Below are positions 32,741 to 40,732 of a stretch of 64,000 bases of DNA, piece after piece. Each line of letters starts with the position of its first letter. The first letter of the stretch is position 1. The notes under the pieces are model-generated. The model did no database searches. It was not told the DNA's origin and saw only the letters and a program-made list of their open reading frames with translations. Made by a program: the position numbers and the translations under genes. Source of the stretch: Syntrophaceae bacterium (GTDB taxonomy: Bacteria; Desulfobacterota; Syntrophia; Syntrophales; UBA2192); NCBI GenBank assembly GCA_013177795.1, contig JABLXY010000003.1, positions 413,244 through 477,243 on the forward strand. The letters run 5' to 3'.

Positions 32741-33211
32741 TCAGTCCTGCCGTCCTGCGGGCATGAGGGTCCGCAGGACATCCTCTTTGCCGATCACGCC
32801 CACGAGGCGGCCCTGATCGAGCACCGGCAGGGTGTGGATGTTGTTGTTGACCATGAGGGTGGCGATGTCCTCCAGGGCCGCGTCCGGGTCGATCGTGATC
32901 GGGTCAGGCGTCATGGCCTGCGCCACCGTGGTGGCCACGATCTTGGCCATCTCCTTTTCGAGGCTCCTGTAGGATGTCAGGGGGATGAGGCCGTCGAAAA
33001 GGGTGAACAGGGAGGGAAGGGGAAATTTCTTTTGCTGAACGATGAGATCGTCCTGGCAGATGATCCCGACGAGCCGCCCCTTGTCGTCGACAACGGGCAA
33101 CCCGTTGAAATGGTTTTCCAGTAAAATCTTGGCCGCCTGCGTGATCTCCGTGTCGGGGGTGACGGTGATCACATTTTTCGTCATGATGTCGCGGGCCTTG
33201 AGCATGGCCAT
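32741..33211 (-). CDS. Tandem CBS-domain protein
   Basis: A 156-aa protein made of two CBS motifs. The first is at residues 5-60 (KARDIMTKNVITVTPDTEIT, GLPVVDDKGRLVGIICQDDL). The second is at about 95-150 (VAQAMTPDPITIDPDAALED, HTLPVLDQGRLVGVIGKEDV). Together they form one Bateman module that binds adenosyl ligands. No effector domain is attached, so it may regulate a partner. ATG 33211 and 33205 are both possible; GGGAGG spacing slightly favours the second. Confidence 0.92.
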   Translation of the reverse strand: MAMLKARDIMTKNVITVTPDTEITQAAKILLENHFNGLPVVDDKGRLVGIICQDDLIVQQKKFPLPSLFTLFDGLIPLTSYRSLEKEMAKIVATTVAQAMTPDPITIDPDAALEDIATLMVNNNIHTLPVLDQGRLVGVIGKEDVLRTLMPAGRQD

Positions 33212-33468
33212 ATGCCTCCCTGCTGCCGCAGCGCGACGGGGCCGTCGCGTGCGTCCTCAAGTTGGATGGGTTCTCTGCCGATAAAGTGGACAGGGACAGC
33301 GGTTGGATCCGGTGCCGGGCCGTCACGGAAAACAGGGACCCGACCCTCCCGGACGGACCCGGGACCGCTTCAAGCCCTGATCCGCTGGCAGCGTTTCAAT
33401 CTTCTCCTTTCTTCCTTTCACCTTCCCCCCGGGCCGCACCACCCGGGGGGACCTTTTCGTGGCCCGTC

Positions 33469-34359
33469 TCAGGCCCTGCTTCTGCGGATCACCAGGCGGC
33501 AGCACCCGATGATGTTGTCGGGCGTGTAGAGGGCCAGCTCGTCCCGGTAATAGCGCGGGTACAGGTCCCGGACGATCGCGTCCTCGTCGCGGGGGTCGTT
33601 GCGGATCTCCTCGCAGAGGGCACGGGCGGCTTCCCGGGCCTCCTGGATGGCCTTGCGGGCGTCCTCGCCCACAAGCGGCCCCTGATGCGCGAGGCAGAGG
33701 ATCCGGGGCTCGAGCGCTTCCAACCGGTCGATCGTGGCCATGTAGTCCGCATAGCCCGTGAAGAAGATCGGGAAGAACCCGATGCGGGGGATGCGGAAAC
33801 CCAGGCTGTCGGAGCACATCAGGGCTCCCAGGGCCGGCGCGTGCACGAGGATGTTGCCGATCGCGTGACCGCGGACGTGGAGGAATCGAAGGACCAGGCC
33901 GCCCAGGTCCAGCGTGTCGCCGTCTGCGGCCACCGCGGCGCTTTCCACGGAAGGCGGCCGTTCGATCGGGGGCCGCCCGGGCCTGAACCCCTTAGACGCC
34001 AGGAACTCCGACATGAAGCGGTCCTCGGCCACGATCGCCGCCGCCGTCTTGGGGTGGGCGAGGAATTCCCTCGCGCCGGGCCCAATCACGACGCGGGCCT
34101 CGGGGTAGCGCTCCTGCAGGGCGGACAGACCGCTGATGTGGTCCCCGTGCGGATGGGTGACGATGAGGTGGTCCGGCCTCACCCCGAGCGCGTCCATCTG
34201 CGCGAAGACCATGTCGGCCGTGGCCGAGATGCCCGTCTCCACGAGGGCCGACGCCGCCTCTCCCCGAAGCAGGTACAGGTTGAAAAAGGAATTGCCCAGC
34301 ACCCAGAGCCCGTCGGCCAGGCGCAGCGGATAGCCCGCGGCAGTCGGCTGATGTTCCAT
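33469..34359 (-). CDS. Metallo-beta-lactamase-fold hydrolase
   Basis: A 296-aa MBL-fold protein with the metal motif THPHGDHISGL (HXHXDH) near residue 75 and further metal-ligand candidates in HVRGHAIGN and CLAHQGPLV. The substrate is unknown; glyoxalase-II-like or quorum-quenching activities are family possibilities. The ATG at 34359 lies 10 bp after the stop of the ABM gene, so the two form an operon. Downstream, at 33425-33450, a perfect CCCCCCGGG/CCCGGGGGG stem-loop occurs without a T-run. Confidence 0.85.
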   Translation of the reverse strand: MEHQPTAAGYPLRLADGLWVLGNSFFNLYLLRGEAASALVETGISATADMVFAQMDALGVRPDHLIVTHPHGDHISGLSALQERYPEARVVIGPGAREFLAHPKTAAAIVAEDRFMSEFLASKGFRPGRPPIERPPSVESAAVAADGDTLDLGGLVLRFLHVRGHAIGNILVHAPALGALMCSDSLGFRIPRIGFFPIFFTGYADYMATIDRLEALEPRILCLAHQGPLVGEDARKAIQEAREAARALCEEIRNDPRDEDAIVRDLYPRYYRDELALYTPDNIIGCCRLVIRRSRA

Positions 34360-34369
34360 GGCCTGCGGA

Positions 34370-34702
34370 TCAGCCGCCCTCGTAGCCCTTGAAGCTGCGC
34401 AGGGAGACCGATTTCTCCGGGTATTGGTAGACTTCGTACTCGGTTTTCTTGCCCAGGAGCTTGTCGATCTGTTCCTGCAGCGCCGCGCGCTCCTTGCTGG
34501 CGAGCCACCTCTTCCAGTCGTCCAGTGTCTGCCAGGTGCTGATGACGAGATACTCGTCGGGGTTGTCGGCGCTGCGCAGCGTCTCCCCGGAGATGTATCC
34601 GGGCTGACGGGACGCAAGCGTCCGGAGTTGCGTGATGAGATCCAGAAGAGCCGCTTCCTTGTCCTGCGTGACCCTGCGTTTGATGAGCACTTTGACGAGC
34701 AT
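34370..34702 (-). CDS. Antibiotic biosynthesis monooxygenase (ABM) domain protein
   Basis: A 110-aa dimeric alpha/beta-barrel type protein. It has the ABM pattern of an N-terminal strand (MLVKVLIKRRVTQDKE), the PGYISGETLRSADNPDEYLV block and the WQTLDDWKRWLASKERA helix. Family members are small quinone or heme-related monooxygenases, but many are uncharacterised. GAGGAGG before the ATG supports the start. It is first of a two-gene unit with the MBL hydrolase. Confidence 0.88.
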   Translation of the reverse strand: MLVKVLIKRRVTQDKEAALLDLITQLRTLASRQPGYISGETLRSADNPDEYLVISTWQTLDDWKRWLASKERAALQEQIDKLLGKKTEYEVYQYPEKSVSLRSFKGYEGG

Positions 34703-34933
34703 GTTCACGCCTCCTCTTTTGGATTTCCTGCGCAGTTTCATCATAGTCCCGATGGGGCCGAACTTCAACGAAAAAGTCCCCGTCCCGCCGGGTCGCTCAA
34801 TCCTGTTGACAAATCGGGCCGAGAATGTTTTTTTAACCGCAATGGATACGCATTGTCCCGGCGAGCCGTATCCGGTGTGAAGGGCCGGTTCCGCCGGTTT
34901 TTTTACTTCCGCGCCCGGGCAAAGAAAGAACCG

Positions 34934-36148
34934 ATGGCAGCCGACGACCTCTCCCGCCTCAAGATCGACAAGTCTGCGAAGACCGTGCGGCCGCGCCTGC
35001 AAAGAAAGCCGATGCTTGTCGTCGGCGCGGCTCTCCTGTTGCTGGCGGCCGCCCTGTACGGGATGGGGGTTTTCAGCGCCGCCCAGCCCGTGGACGTGGC
35101 CACGGTGGGCCAGACCTACCCCTCGCAGTCCTTCACGGTCCTCAACGCGAGCGGTTACGTGGTGGCCCAGCGCAAGGCCGCCGTCGCCTCGAAGATCACG
35201 GCCCAGCTCCTGGAGATCCACGTCGAGGAGGGCAGCCGCGTGAAGAAGGGCGACATCATCGCGAGGCTCGAGGGCGCCGACGCCGCCGCGGCAAGGGACC
35301 AGGCCCGGGCAAACCTGAGTGTGGCCCGCTACAGTCTGGACCAGGCCCGGGCGGAGCTGGCGGACGCGCGGGTTTCCTACGAGAGGGAAAAGGGGCTCCT
35401 GGCCCGGGAATACACGACGAAGGCCGCCTTTGACGCGGCCGAGGCCCGGTTCCGCAAGGCCGAGGCCGGCGTCGCGGGGGCCGAGTCCGCCGTGAAGGCC
35501 GCCGAGGCGGCCCTCGAGGCGGCGACGGTGAATCTGGAGTACACGCTCATCCGCGCCCCCTTCGATGCCGTCGTGCTCACGAAGAACGCCGACGTCGGGG
35601 ACATCGTGACGCCTCTGGGCGCGGCCGCGAATGCCAAGGCCGCCGTCGTCACCATCGCCGACATGCAGTCGCTGCAGGTCGAGGCCGACGTGTCGGAGTC
35701 CAGCCTCGAGCAGGTCAAGGTCGGCCAGCCCAGCGAGATCCAGCTCGACGCCCTGCCGGACAAGCGGTTCCGCGGCGTGGTGCACATGATCATCCCGACG
35801 GCGGACCGGACGAAGGCCACGGTGATGGTGAAGGTCCGCTTCGTCGAGACGGATCCCCGGATTCTCCCGGAGATGAGCGCCAAGGTCGCTTTCCTGTCGA
35901 GGCCCGTGGGGGCCGGAGAGGAGAGCCCCCGCACGACGATCAACCCCGCAGCGCTGGCGAGCCGCAACGGCAGGACGGTCGCCTTCGTCATCCGGGAGGG
36001 CCGGGTGCAGGAGCAGGAGGTCACGACGGGCGAAAAGCTGGGCGATCTGCTCATCGTCACGGGCGGCCTCAAGCCCGGCGACCGGGTCGTCCTCAACCCG
36101 CCCAAGGGCCTCAAGACCGGCAGCCGGGTGAAGCAGGCGGAGAAGTAA
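34934..36148 (+). CDS. Periplasmic adaptor (HlyD/MacA-like) of an ABC efflux system
   Basis: A 404-aa membrane-fusion protein. A single anchor helix lies at about 29-48 (MLVVGAALLLLAAALYGMGV), followed by a lipoyl-like domain (ASGYVVAQRKAAVASKITAQ). An Ala-rich coiled coil (about 115-200) and a beta-barrel (PSEIQLDALPDKRFRGVVHM) complete it. It links an inner-membrane ABC exporter to an outer-membrane channel. The ATG follows AAAGAAAG. Three ABC genes follow on the same strand, interrupted by element A2. A TTGACA at 34806 lacks a convincing -10. Confidence 0.92.
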   Translation: MAADDLSRLKIDKSAKTVRPRLQRKPMLVVGAALLLLAAALYGMGVFSAAQPVDVATVGQTYPSQSFTVLNASGYVVAQRKAAVASKITAQLLEIHVEEGSRVKKGDIIARLEGADAAAARDQARANLSVARYSLDQARAELADARVSYEREKGLLAREYTTKAAFDAAEARFRKAEAGVAGAESAVKAAEAALEAATVNLEYTLIRAPFDAVVLTKNADVGDIVTPLGAAANAKAAVVTIADMQSLQVEADVSESSLEQVKVGQPSEIQLDALPDKRFRGVVHMIIPTADRTKATVMVKVRFVETDPRILPEMSAKVAFLSRPVGAGEESPRTTINPAALASRNGRTVAFVIREGRVQEQEVTTGEKLGDLLIVTGGLKPGDRVVLNPPKGLKTGSRVKQAEK

Positions 36149-36154
36149 AGGACA

Positions 36155-36256
36155 GAAGTTACGAAGCGCGGAAGTTATGAAGCTGGGAGAAGCATGCCGT
36201 CGGCGCCTTACGGCAGACCCTTCCGAACTTCTCAGCTTCCCAACTTCACAGCTTCC
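36155..36256. repeat. Octamer-phased paired-arm element A2 (GAAGTT class)
   Basis: Left arm 36155-36186: GAAGTTAC, GAAGCGCG, GAAGTTAT, GAAGCTGG. Right arm 36225-36256: GAACTTCT, CAGCTTCC, CAACTTCA, CAGCTTCC. All are in exact 8-nt phase with a 38-nt core. It lies inside an efflux operon, 6 bp after the adaptor stop and 18 bp before the ATPase start. Confidence 0.7.
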
Positions 36257-36274
36257 GGATTGAAGAGGAGGGCC

Positions 36275-37015
36275 ATGCCCGAGTCGACCTCGATCTGTGA
36301 CGAACACGGCCCGGCCCCCGTGCTGGAGAACCAGCCGGTCATCGTCGCGGTGCGCAACGTCAGCAAGTCCTACCAGCGCGGCAGCCACGTCATCCCCGTG
36401 CTGCGGGAGATCGATTTCGACATCCGCGAGGGCGAGTTCCTCGCGCTGATGGGCCCCTCGGGATCGGGCAAGAGCACGCTGCTGAACCTCATCGCCGGGA
36501 TCGACAAGGCCGACAGCGGCTCGATCGTCGTCGGCGGCGTCGACATCACGGCCCTCGACGAGACGGAGCTGGCCCGCTGGCGCGCCACCCACGTGGGGTT
36601 CATCTTCCAGTTCTACAACCTCATCCCCGTGCTCACGGCCTTCGAGAACGTGGAGCTTCCCCTGCAGCTCACGGGCCTGAGCCGCGCCGAGCGCCGCGAG
36701 CATGTCGAGACGGCCCTTCGCGTGGTGAACCTCGCGCACCGGATGGATCACTACCCCTCGCAGCTCTCCGGCGGCGAGCAGCAGCGGGTGGCGATCGCCC
36801 GGGCCATCGTCACGGACCCCACGATCCTGGTGGCCGACGAGCCCACGGGGGACCTCGACCGCGCCTCGGCGCGGGAGATCATGGCCCTCATGTGCCGGCT
36901 GAGCCGCGAGTCGGGCAAGACGATCATCATGGTGACCCACGATCCCAAGGCCGCCGAGGCGGCCCAGGTGATCCTCCGCCTCGACAAGGGCTCCCTGAAC
37001 CATGGGCCTGCTTAA
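36275..37015 (+). CDS. ABC efflux ATP-binding protein (MacB/LolD type)
   Basis: A 246-aa ATPase with Walker A MGPSGSGKSTLL, signature LSGGEQQRVAIARA, Walker B ILVADEPTGDLD and VTHDPKAAEAA. These match the MacB/LolD/FtsE group that works with FtsX-type permeases. The ATG at 36275 follows GAGGAGG. It overlaps the first permease by 14 bp. Confidence 0.93.
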   Translation: MPESTSICDEHGPAPVLENQPVIVAVRNVSKSYQRGSHVIPVLREIDFDIREGEFLALMGPSGSGKSTLLNLIAGIDKADSGSIVVGGVDITALDETELARWRATHVGFIFQFYNLIPVLTAFENVELPLQLTGLSRAERREHVETALRVVNLAHRMDHYPSQLSGGEQQRVAIARAIVTDPTILVADEPTGDLDRASAREIMALMCRLSRESGKTIIMVTHDPKAAEAAQVILRLDKGSLNHGPA

Positions 37016-38159
37016 GCTTTTCCTCCGCAACGCCTTCCGTCACAAGCTGCGGACGGGGCTCACGGTCCTGGGCATCACCATCGCCATCCTCGCCTTCGGG
37101 ATGCTGCGGACCATGGTCAACGCCTGGTACGCGGGCGTCGAGGCCTCGTCGGCCAACCGGCTCGTGATCCGCAACGCCATCTCCCTCGTCTTTCCCCTTC
37201 CGCTGGCCTACAAGGACAAGATCCGCCAGGTGAGCGGCGTGACCCTCGTCTCCTGGGGCAACTGGTTCGGCGGCGTCTACATCGAGGAGAAGAACTTCTT
37301 CCCCAACTTCGCCGTCGACCCCCGCAGCTTCCTGGCCCTGTACCCGGAGTACCTCATCCCGGACCCGCAGAAGGCTGCTTTTTTCGGCGACCGCAAGGGC
37401 GCCGTGGTGGGTAAGAAACTCGCCGACAAGTTCGGCTGGAAGGTCGGCGACACGGTCACCCTCAAGGGCACGATCTTCCCCGGCAACTGGGAGTTCACCG
37501 TCCGGGGCATCTACCGGGGCAAGGACCGCAGCGTCGACGAGACCCAGTTCTTCTTTCACTGGGAATACCTCGACGAGACGATGAAGAAGACGGCCCCCCG
37601 GCGCGCCGGCCAAGTGGGGTACTACATCATCGGGATCGCGAACCCCAACCTCGCGGGCGAAGTGAGCGCGGCCATCGACGCCGCCTTCAAGAATTCGCTC
37701 GCCGAGACCCTCACGGAGACGGAGAAGGCCTTCCAGATGAGCTTCGTCTCCATGACCGAGGCGATCCTCATCGCCATCCAGCTCGTCTCCATCGTGATCA
37801 TCGTCATCATCATGGCCGTCGTCGCCAACACGATGGCCATGACGGCCCGCGAGCGGATCGGGGAGTACGCCGTGTTCAAGACCCTCGGGTTCGGGGGCTG
37901 GTTCATCGCGGGGCTCATCTTCGGGGAGTCCCTCTTCATCAGCCTCCTGGGGACGGCGATCGGGATCGGGCTCACGTTCCCGGCGGCGGAGGCCTTCGCC
38001 GACTACCTGGGGACCTACTTCCCCATCTTCTTCGTGGAGAGGGAGACGGTCCTCATGGACCTCGCCGCCGGGGTGCTCGTGGGGGTGGTGGCGGCCCTGT
38101 TCCCCACGTGGCGGGCCGTCAACATCCGCATTGCCGAAGGCCTGCGGAGGATCGGGTAA
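37002..38159 (+). CDS. ABC permease, FtsX/MacB family
   Basis: A 385-aa permease with an N-terminal helix (about 17-35), a periplasmic MacB-like domain of about 200 residues, and three C-terminal FtsX-type helices (MTEAILIAIQLVSIVIIVII, FGESLFISLLGTAIGIGLTF, LAAGVLVGVVAALFPTWRAV). It begins inside the ATPase gene, so translation is coupled. With the second permease it forms a heterodimeric MacB-like exporter or lipoprotein-release type complex. Confidence 0.92.
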   Translation: MGLLKLFLRNAFRHKLRTGLTVLGITIAILAFGMLRTMVNAWYAGVEASSANRLVIRNAISLVFPLPLAYKDKIRQVSGVTLVSWGNWFGGVYIEEKNFFPNFAVDPRSFLALYPEYLIPDPQKAAFFGDRKGAVVGKKLADKFGWKVGDTVTLKGTIFPGNWEFTVRGIYRGKDRSVDETQFFFHWEYLDETMKKTAPRRAGQVGYYIIGIANPNLAGEVSAAIDAAFKNSLAETLTETEKAFQMSFVSMTEAILIAIQLVSIVIIVIIMAVVANTMAMTARERIGEYAVFKTLGFGGWFIAGLIFGESLFISLLGTAIGIGLTFPAAEAFADYLGTYFPIFFVERETVLMDLAAGVLVGVVAALFPTWRAVNIRIAEGLRRIG

Positions 38160-38164
38160 GGACC

Positions 38165-38248
38165 GGAAGAGCGGAAGCGAGGAAGAGCACAAGAGCGGAA
38201 AAGGCGCGGAATGAATTAACCCTGTATCCTGTACCCCGGACTCTGGAC
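38165..38248. repeat. One-armed octamer run with a heptamer run (E/F3)
   Basis: GGAAGAGC, GGAAGCGA, GGAAGAGC, ACAAGAGC and GGAAAAGG run in 8-nt phase (38165-38204), beginning 5 bp after a stop. They are followed at 38221-38248 by CCTGTAT, CCTGTAC, CCCGGAC and TCTGGAC in 7-nt phase. There is no complementary octamer arm. Confidence 0.45.
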
Positions 38249-38253
38249 AAGAC

Positions 38254-39420
38254 ATGCGGGTTCCCGTTTCCTACAGCTTCCGGAATCTCTGGACGAGGCG
38301 ACTGACGACGATCCTCACCGCCGCGGGCATGGCGCTCGTCGTCTTCGTCTTCGCCGCCATCCTCATGCTGGCCGAGGGCCTGCAGAAGACCCTCGTCGAG
38401 ACGGGCTCCTGGGACAACGTGGTCCTCATCCGCAAGGGCTCCCAGTCGGAGGTGCAGAGCGGCATCGAGCGGCTGCAGGCCTCCATCCTCGAGACGCAGC
38501 CCGAGGTGGCCGTGGGGGCGGATGGGCGGCGTGTCCTTGCAAAGGAAGTCGTGGTGCTGATCAGCCTCCCGAGGAGGGGCACCGACAAGCCCTCGAACGT
38601 CATCATCCGGGGCATCGGCGATCAGTCGATGGCGATGCGCCCCCAGGTGAGGCTGACGGAAGGCCGGATGCCCCGGCGGGGCTCCGCCGAGATCCTCGCC
38701 GGCGCGAGCGTGGCGCAGCGGTTCTCGGGGGCCGGGATCGGCGAGACGCTTCGTTTCGGCATGCGGGACTGGACCGTGGTGGGGATCTTCGACGCGGGGA
38801 GCACCGGGTTCAGCTCCGAGATCTGGGGCGATGCGGACCAGCTCATGCAGACCTTTCGCCGCCAGGCCTACTCGTCGGTGATCTTCAGGCTGAGCGACCC
38901 CTCGGCCTTCGACGCCTTCAAGGCCCGCGTCGAGTCCGACCCCAGGCTGACCGTCGAGGCCAAGCGCGAGACCCGCTTCTACGCCGACCAGTCGGAAGTG
39001 ATGGCGAAGTTCCTGCGGATCCTCGGGATGTCGCTGACGATCATCTTCTCGCTGGGCGCCGTCATCGGGGCCATGATCACCATGTATGCCGCCGTGGCGA
39101 ACCGCACCGCCGAGATCGGCACGCTGAGGGCCCTAGGGTTCCAGCGCCGCAGCATCCTGGCGGCCTTCCTCGTGGAGTCGCTGCTCCTGGGGCTCATCGG
39201 GGGTGCCGCGGGGCTCTTCTTTGCCTCCTTTCTCCAGCTGTTCACGATCTCGACGCTCAACTTCCAGACCTTTTCGGAGCTGGCCTTCTCCTTCACCCTC
39301 ACCGCCGGGATCGTGTGGCAGGCCCTTCTCTTCTCGCTCGTCATGGGGTTCGTCGGGGGCGTGCTGCCGGCCCTGCGCGCCTCGCGGATGAAGATCGTCG
39401 ACGCGCTGAGGACGACCTAG
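38254..39420 (+). CDS. ABC permease, FtsX/MacB family (second)
   Basis: A 388-aa paralogue of the preceding permease. It has an N-terminal helix (LTTILTAAGMALVVFVFAAI), a periplasmic domain with FRRQAYSSVIFRLSDPSAFD, and three C-terminal helices including FLVESLLLGLIGGAAGLFFA and VMGFVGGVLPALRASRMKIV. It is the last gene of the efflux set. The ATG at 38254 has only a weak Shine-Dalgarno, and the 94-bp gap is filled by repeat runs. Confidence 0.92.
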   Translation: MRVPVSYSFRNLWTRRLTTILTAAGMALVVFVFAAILMLAEGLQKTLVETGSWDNVVLIRKGSQSEVQSGIERLQASILETQPEVAVGADGRRVLAKEVVVLISLPRRGTDKPSNVIIRGIGDQSMAMRPQVRLTEGRMPRRGSAEILAGASVAQRFSGAGIGETLRFGMRDWTVVGIFDAGSTGFSSEIWGDADQLMQTFRRQAYSSVIFRLSDPSAFDAFKARVESDPRLTVEAKRETRFYADQSEVMAKFLRILGMSLTIIFSLGAVIGAMITMYAAVANRTAEIGTLRALGFQRRSILAAFLVESLLLGLIGGAAGLFFASFLQLFTISTLNFQTFSELAFSFTLTAGIVWQALLFSLVMGFVGGVLPALRASRMKIVDALRTT

Positions 39421-39423
39421 GCA

Positions 39424-39451
39424 GGGGACGGGCAACAGGCAACACCAACAT
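39424..39451. repeat. Heptamer patch after a stop codon (F4)
   Basis: GGGGACG, GGCAACA, GGCAACA and CCAACAT run in 7-nt phase from 4 bp after the TAG of the second permease. Confidence 0.4.
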
Positions 39452-39554
39452 CCTTGCGGGTGCTCTTCCCCGTCATCCGGCCGCCGTCACCTTGACCGGT
39501 GCAGGCGGCATGAGACGACCAGGCGGGCCGGATCGGCAAGACGGGCGAGACGGA

Positions 39555-39908
39555 CTACATGGGAGCGCCGGACTTCCCGGCAGGCGGGCCATGCGTCGCC
39601 TGCGGCGGACTCCCGTCGCCGCTCGGCGGAGTCGATGCCGCCGGTTCCACGAACCGGTAGATCAGCTCCCCCCGCTTCACCATGCCCAATTCCTGGCGGG
39701 CGACGGACTCGATGTACCGGGGCTCTTCCCGGATCAGGAGCGCCTCGCGCTTCAGGCTGTTGTTCACCGCCTCGAGCCGGGCATTCTCGGCCCTCAGATC
39801 AGCGAGCTTCTGCTTCAGTCGCTGGTTGTCCAGCAGTCCCCGGTTTCCGAAGACGATGAAGAAGCCGACGAAGAGGATGATCAACAGCAGGTAACGGCCG
39901 ATTCTCAT
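39555..39908 (-). CDS. ftsB: Septum formation initiator FtsB/DivIC-like
   Basis: A 117-aa bitopic protein. A membrane helix (RYLLLIILFVGFFIVFG, about 5-21) is followed by a coiled coil (NQRLKQKLADLRAENARLEA) and the family block PRYIESVARQELGMVKRGE. This fits FtsB, which bridges FtsL and FtsQ in the divisome. A Pro/Ser-rich tail of about 30 residues is an addition. As in many bacteria it is separate from the dcw cluster, here about 1.9 kb from its end. It converges on the efflux operon. Confidence 0.9.
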   Translation of the reverse strand: MRIGRYLLLIILFVGFFIVFGNRGLLDNQRLKQKLADLRAENARLEAVNNSLKREALLIREEPRYIESVARQELGMVKRGELIYRFVEPAASTPPSGDGSPPQATHGPPAGKSGAPM

Positions 39909-40391
39909 TTCCGCCCCGGGAGCCGCTCAGGCTTTGCGAGATGAGTCTGCGAAGACACCCCACCAGCGGATTTCGCATGCAAGAATCGTGATATTTAATC
40001 AGGAAATACAGCGGACTAGGCATGATTCGGGGCGTACGCGGCGGCCTCCTGCCGGAAACGGGTTCTCCCGGTCCGGGACTCGCGGCTTCGTGCCGGGTAT
40101 GGCGGCGCGATCGCGATGCGGCTGGCGCGATCGGATGGGGTTTGGCGATTTTTTCAGGGGAGGTCTTTACAGGAGATGCAGTTCAATCTACATTTTTTGT
40201 AGTAGTGTGCCGCAAGAATCCCCGGGTCATACTTTTTCATGAAGCGCCGCAACGCTTCGAGGACCCGCGTGTCAGACGGTATGCCCGGTGTTTCTTGATG
40301 CGGCCCGGAAAAATGCCCCTTCATTCAATGTGGGCACTTTTCTTGCAAAACTGAGAGTCAGAAGAGATCCTGCGTCACAGGGAGGTGTGCT
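39909..40391. other. Gene-poor 483-bp region
   Basis: No confident gene. It holds a sigma-54 promoter (40333-40348), small palindromes (CTACA-TTTTT-TGTAG near 40190 and GAAGCG-CCGCAA-CGCTTC near 40241) and an AT-rich middle. On the minus strand a short frame ending at 40154 (from ATG 40240) encodes MKKYDPGILAAHYYKKCRLN then CISCKDLP, with a CX3CX2C motif. It lacks a ribosome-binding site and is reported only as a possibility. Confidence 0.4.
40333..40348 (+). promoter_or_regulatory. Sigma-54 (-24/-12) promoter
   Basis: GGGCACTTTTCTTGCA has GG at 40334-40335 and GC at 40346-40347 with the invariant 10-bp spacing, matching TGGCAC-N5-TTGC at all but one position. It lies 45 bp upstream of the ATG at 40392, an appropriate distance. 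The activator is not identified; a NifA-like activator gene is present at 11613. Confidence 0.7.
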
Positions 40392-40574
40392 ATGAGCAGC
40401 CGGTACCCGTCTCCCGTCAAGGTTCTCGTCGAACTGCTCTTTGTTGTCTCCGTCATCCTGATCTGCGCCGGAGCCGCCTTCGGCAAGCTCGACGAGTTCG
40501 TCGGCCACCCCATGTTAGCCTTTGTCATCTTTTGCGGCGCGGTATTCCTCTGGTATCGGTTCCAGGAAACGTAA
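40392..40574 (+). CDS. Small membrane protein, 60 aa, behind a sigma-54 promoter
   Basis: Unrecognised. It has two hydrophobic helices (VLVELLFVVSVILICAGAAF and PMLAFVIFCGAVFLWYRF) joined by GKLDEFVGH. GGGAGG lies 6 nt before the ATG. With the sigma-54 promoter upstream and a stem-loop terminator downstream it is a complete single-gene unit, which argues that it is real. Its expression is presumably induced through an enhancer-binding protein. The function is unknown. Confidence 0.7.
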   Translation: MSSRYPSPVKVLVELLFVVSVILICAGAAFGKLDEFVGHPMLAFVIFCGAVFLWYRFQET

Positions 40575-40610
40575 TCAGCCTCAACACGGTCTCATAGCGC
40601 TTCAGCGGTT

Positions 40611-40643
40611 CACCCCGGCCGGGCTTTCCGCTCTGCCGGGGTG
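40611..40643 (+). terminator. Stem-loop terminator
   Basis: CACCCCGGC (40611-40619) pairs perfectly with GCCGGGGTG (40635-40643). A short T-containing stretch (TGCTGTTTC) follows. It lies 36 bp after the 60-aa gene. Confidence 0.65.
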
Positions 40644-40732
40644 TGCTGTTTCTGCCGGTCCGCCCCTGCGCCGCATCGGCGGCGGCAGGGAGGGGTCCGC
40701 TCCCGGGTCCGCCCGTCGAATCCGCTGCGCGC

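Noticed and set aside
33425-33450. Rho-independent terminator at the CCCCCCGGG/CCCGGGGGG stem
   Set aside because: The stem is perfect, but neither strand has a T-run immediately after it, so I mention it only as a stem-loop.
40154-40325. Selenoprotein using the in-frame TGA upstream of the minus-strand CX3CX2C peptide
   Set aside because: Codons upstream of the TGA run through the sigma-54 promoter region and give an unconvincing sequence. No SECIS-like structure follows.
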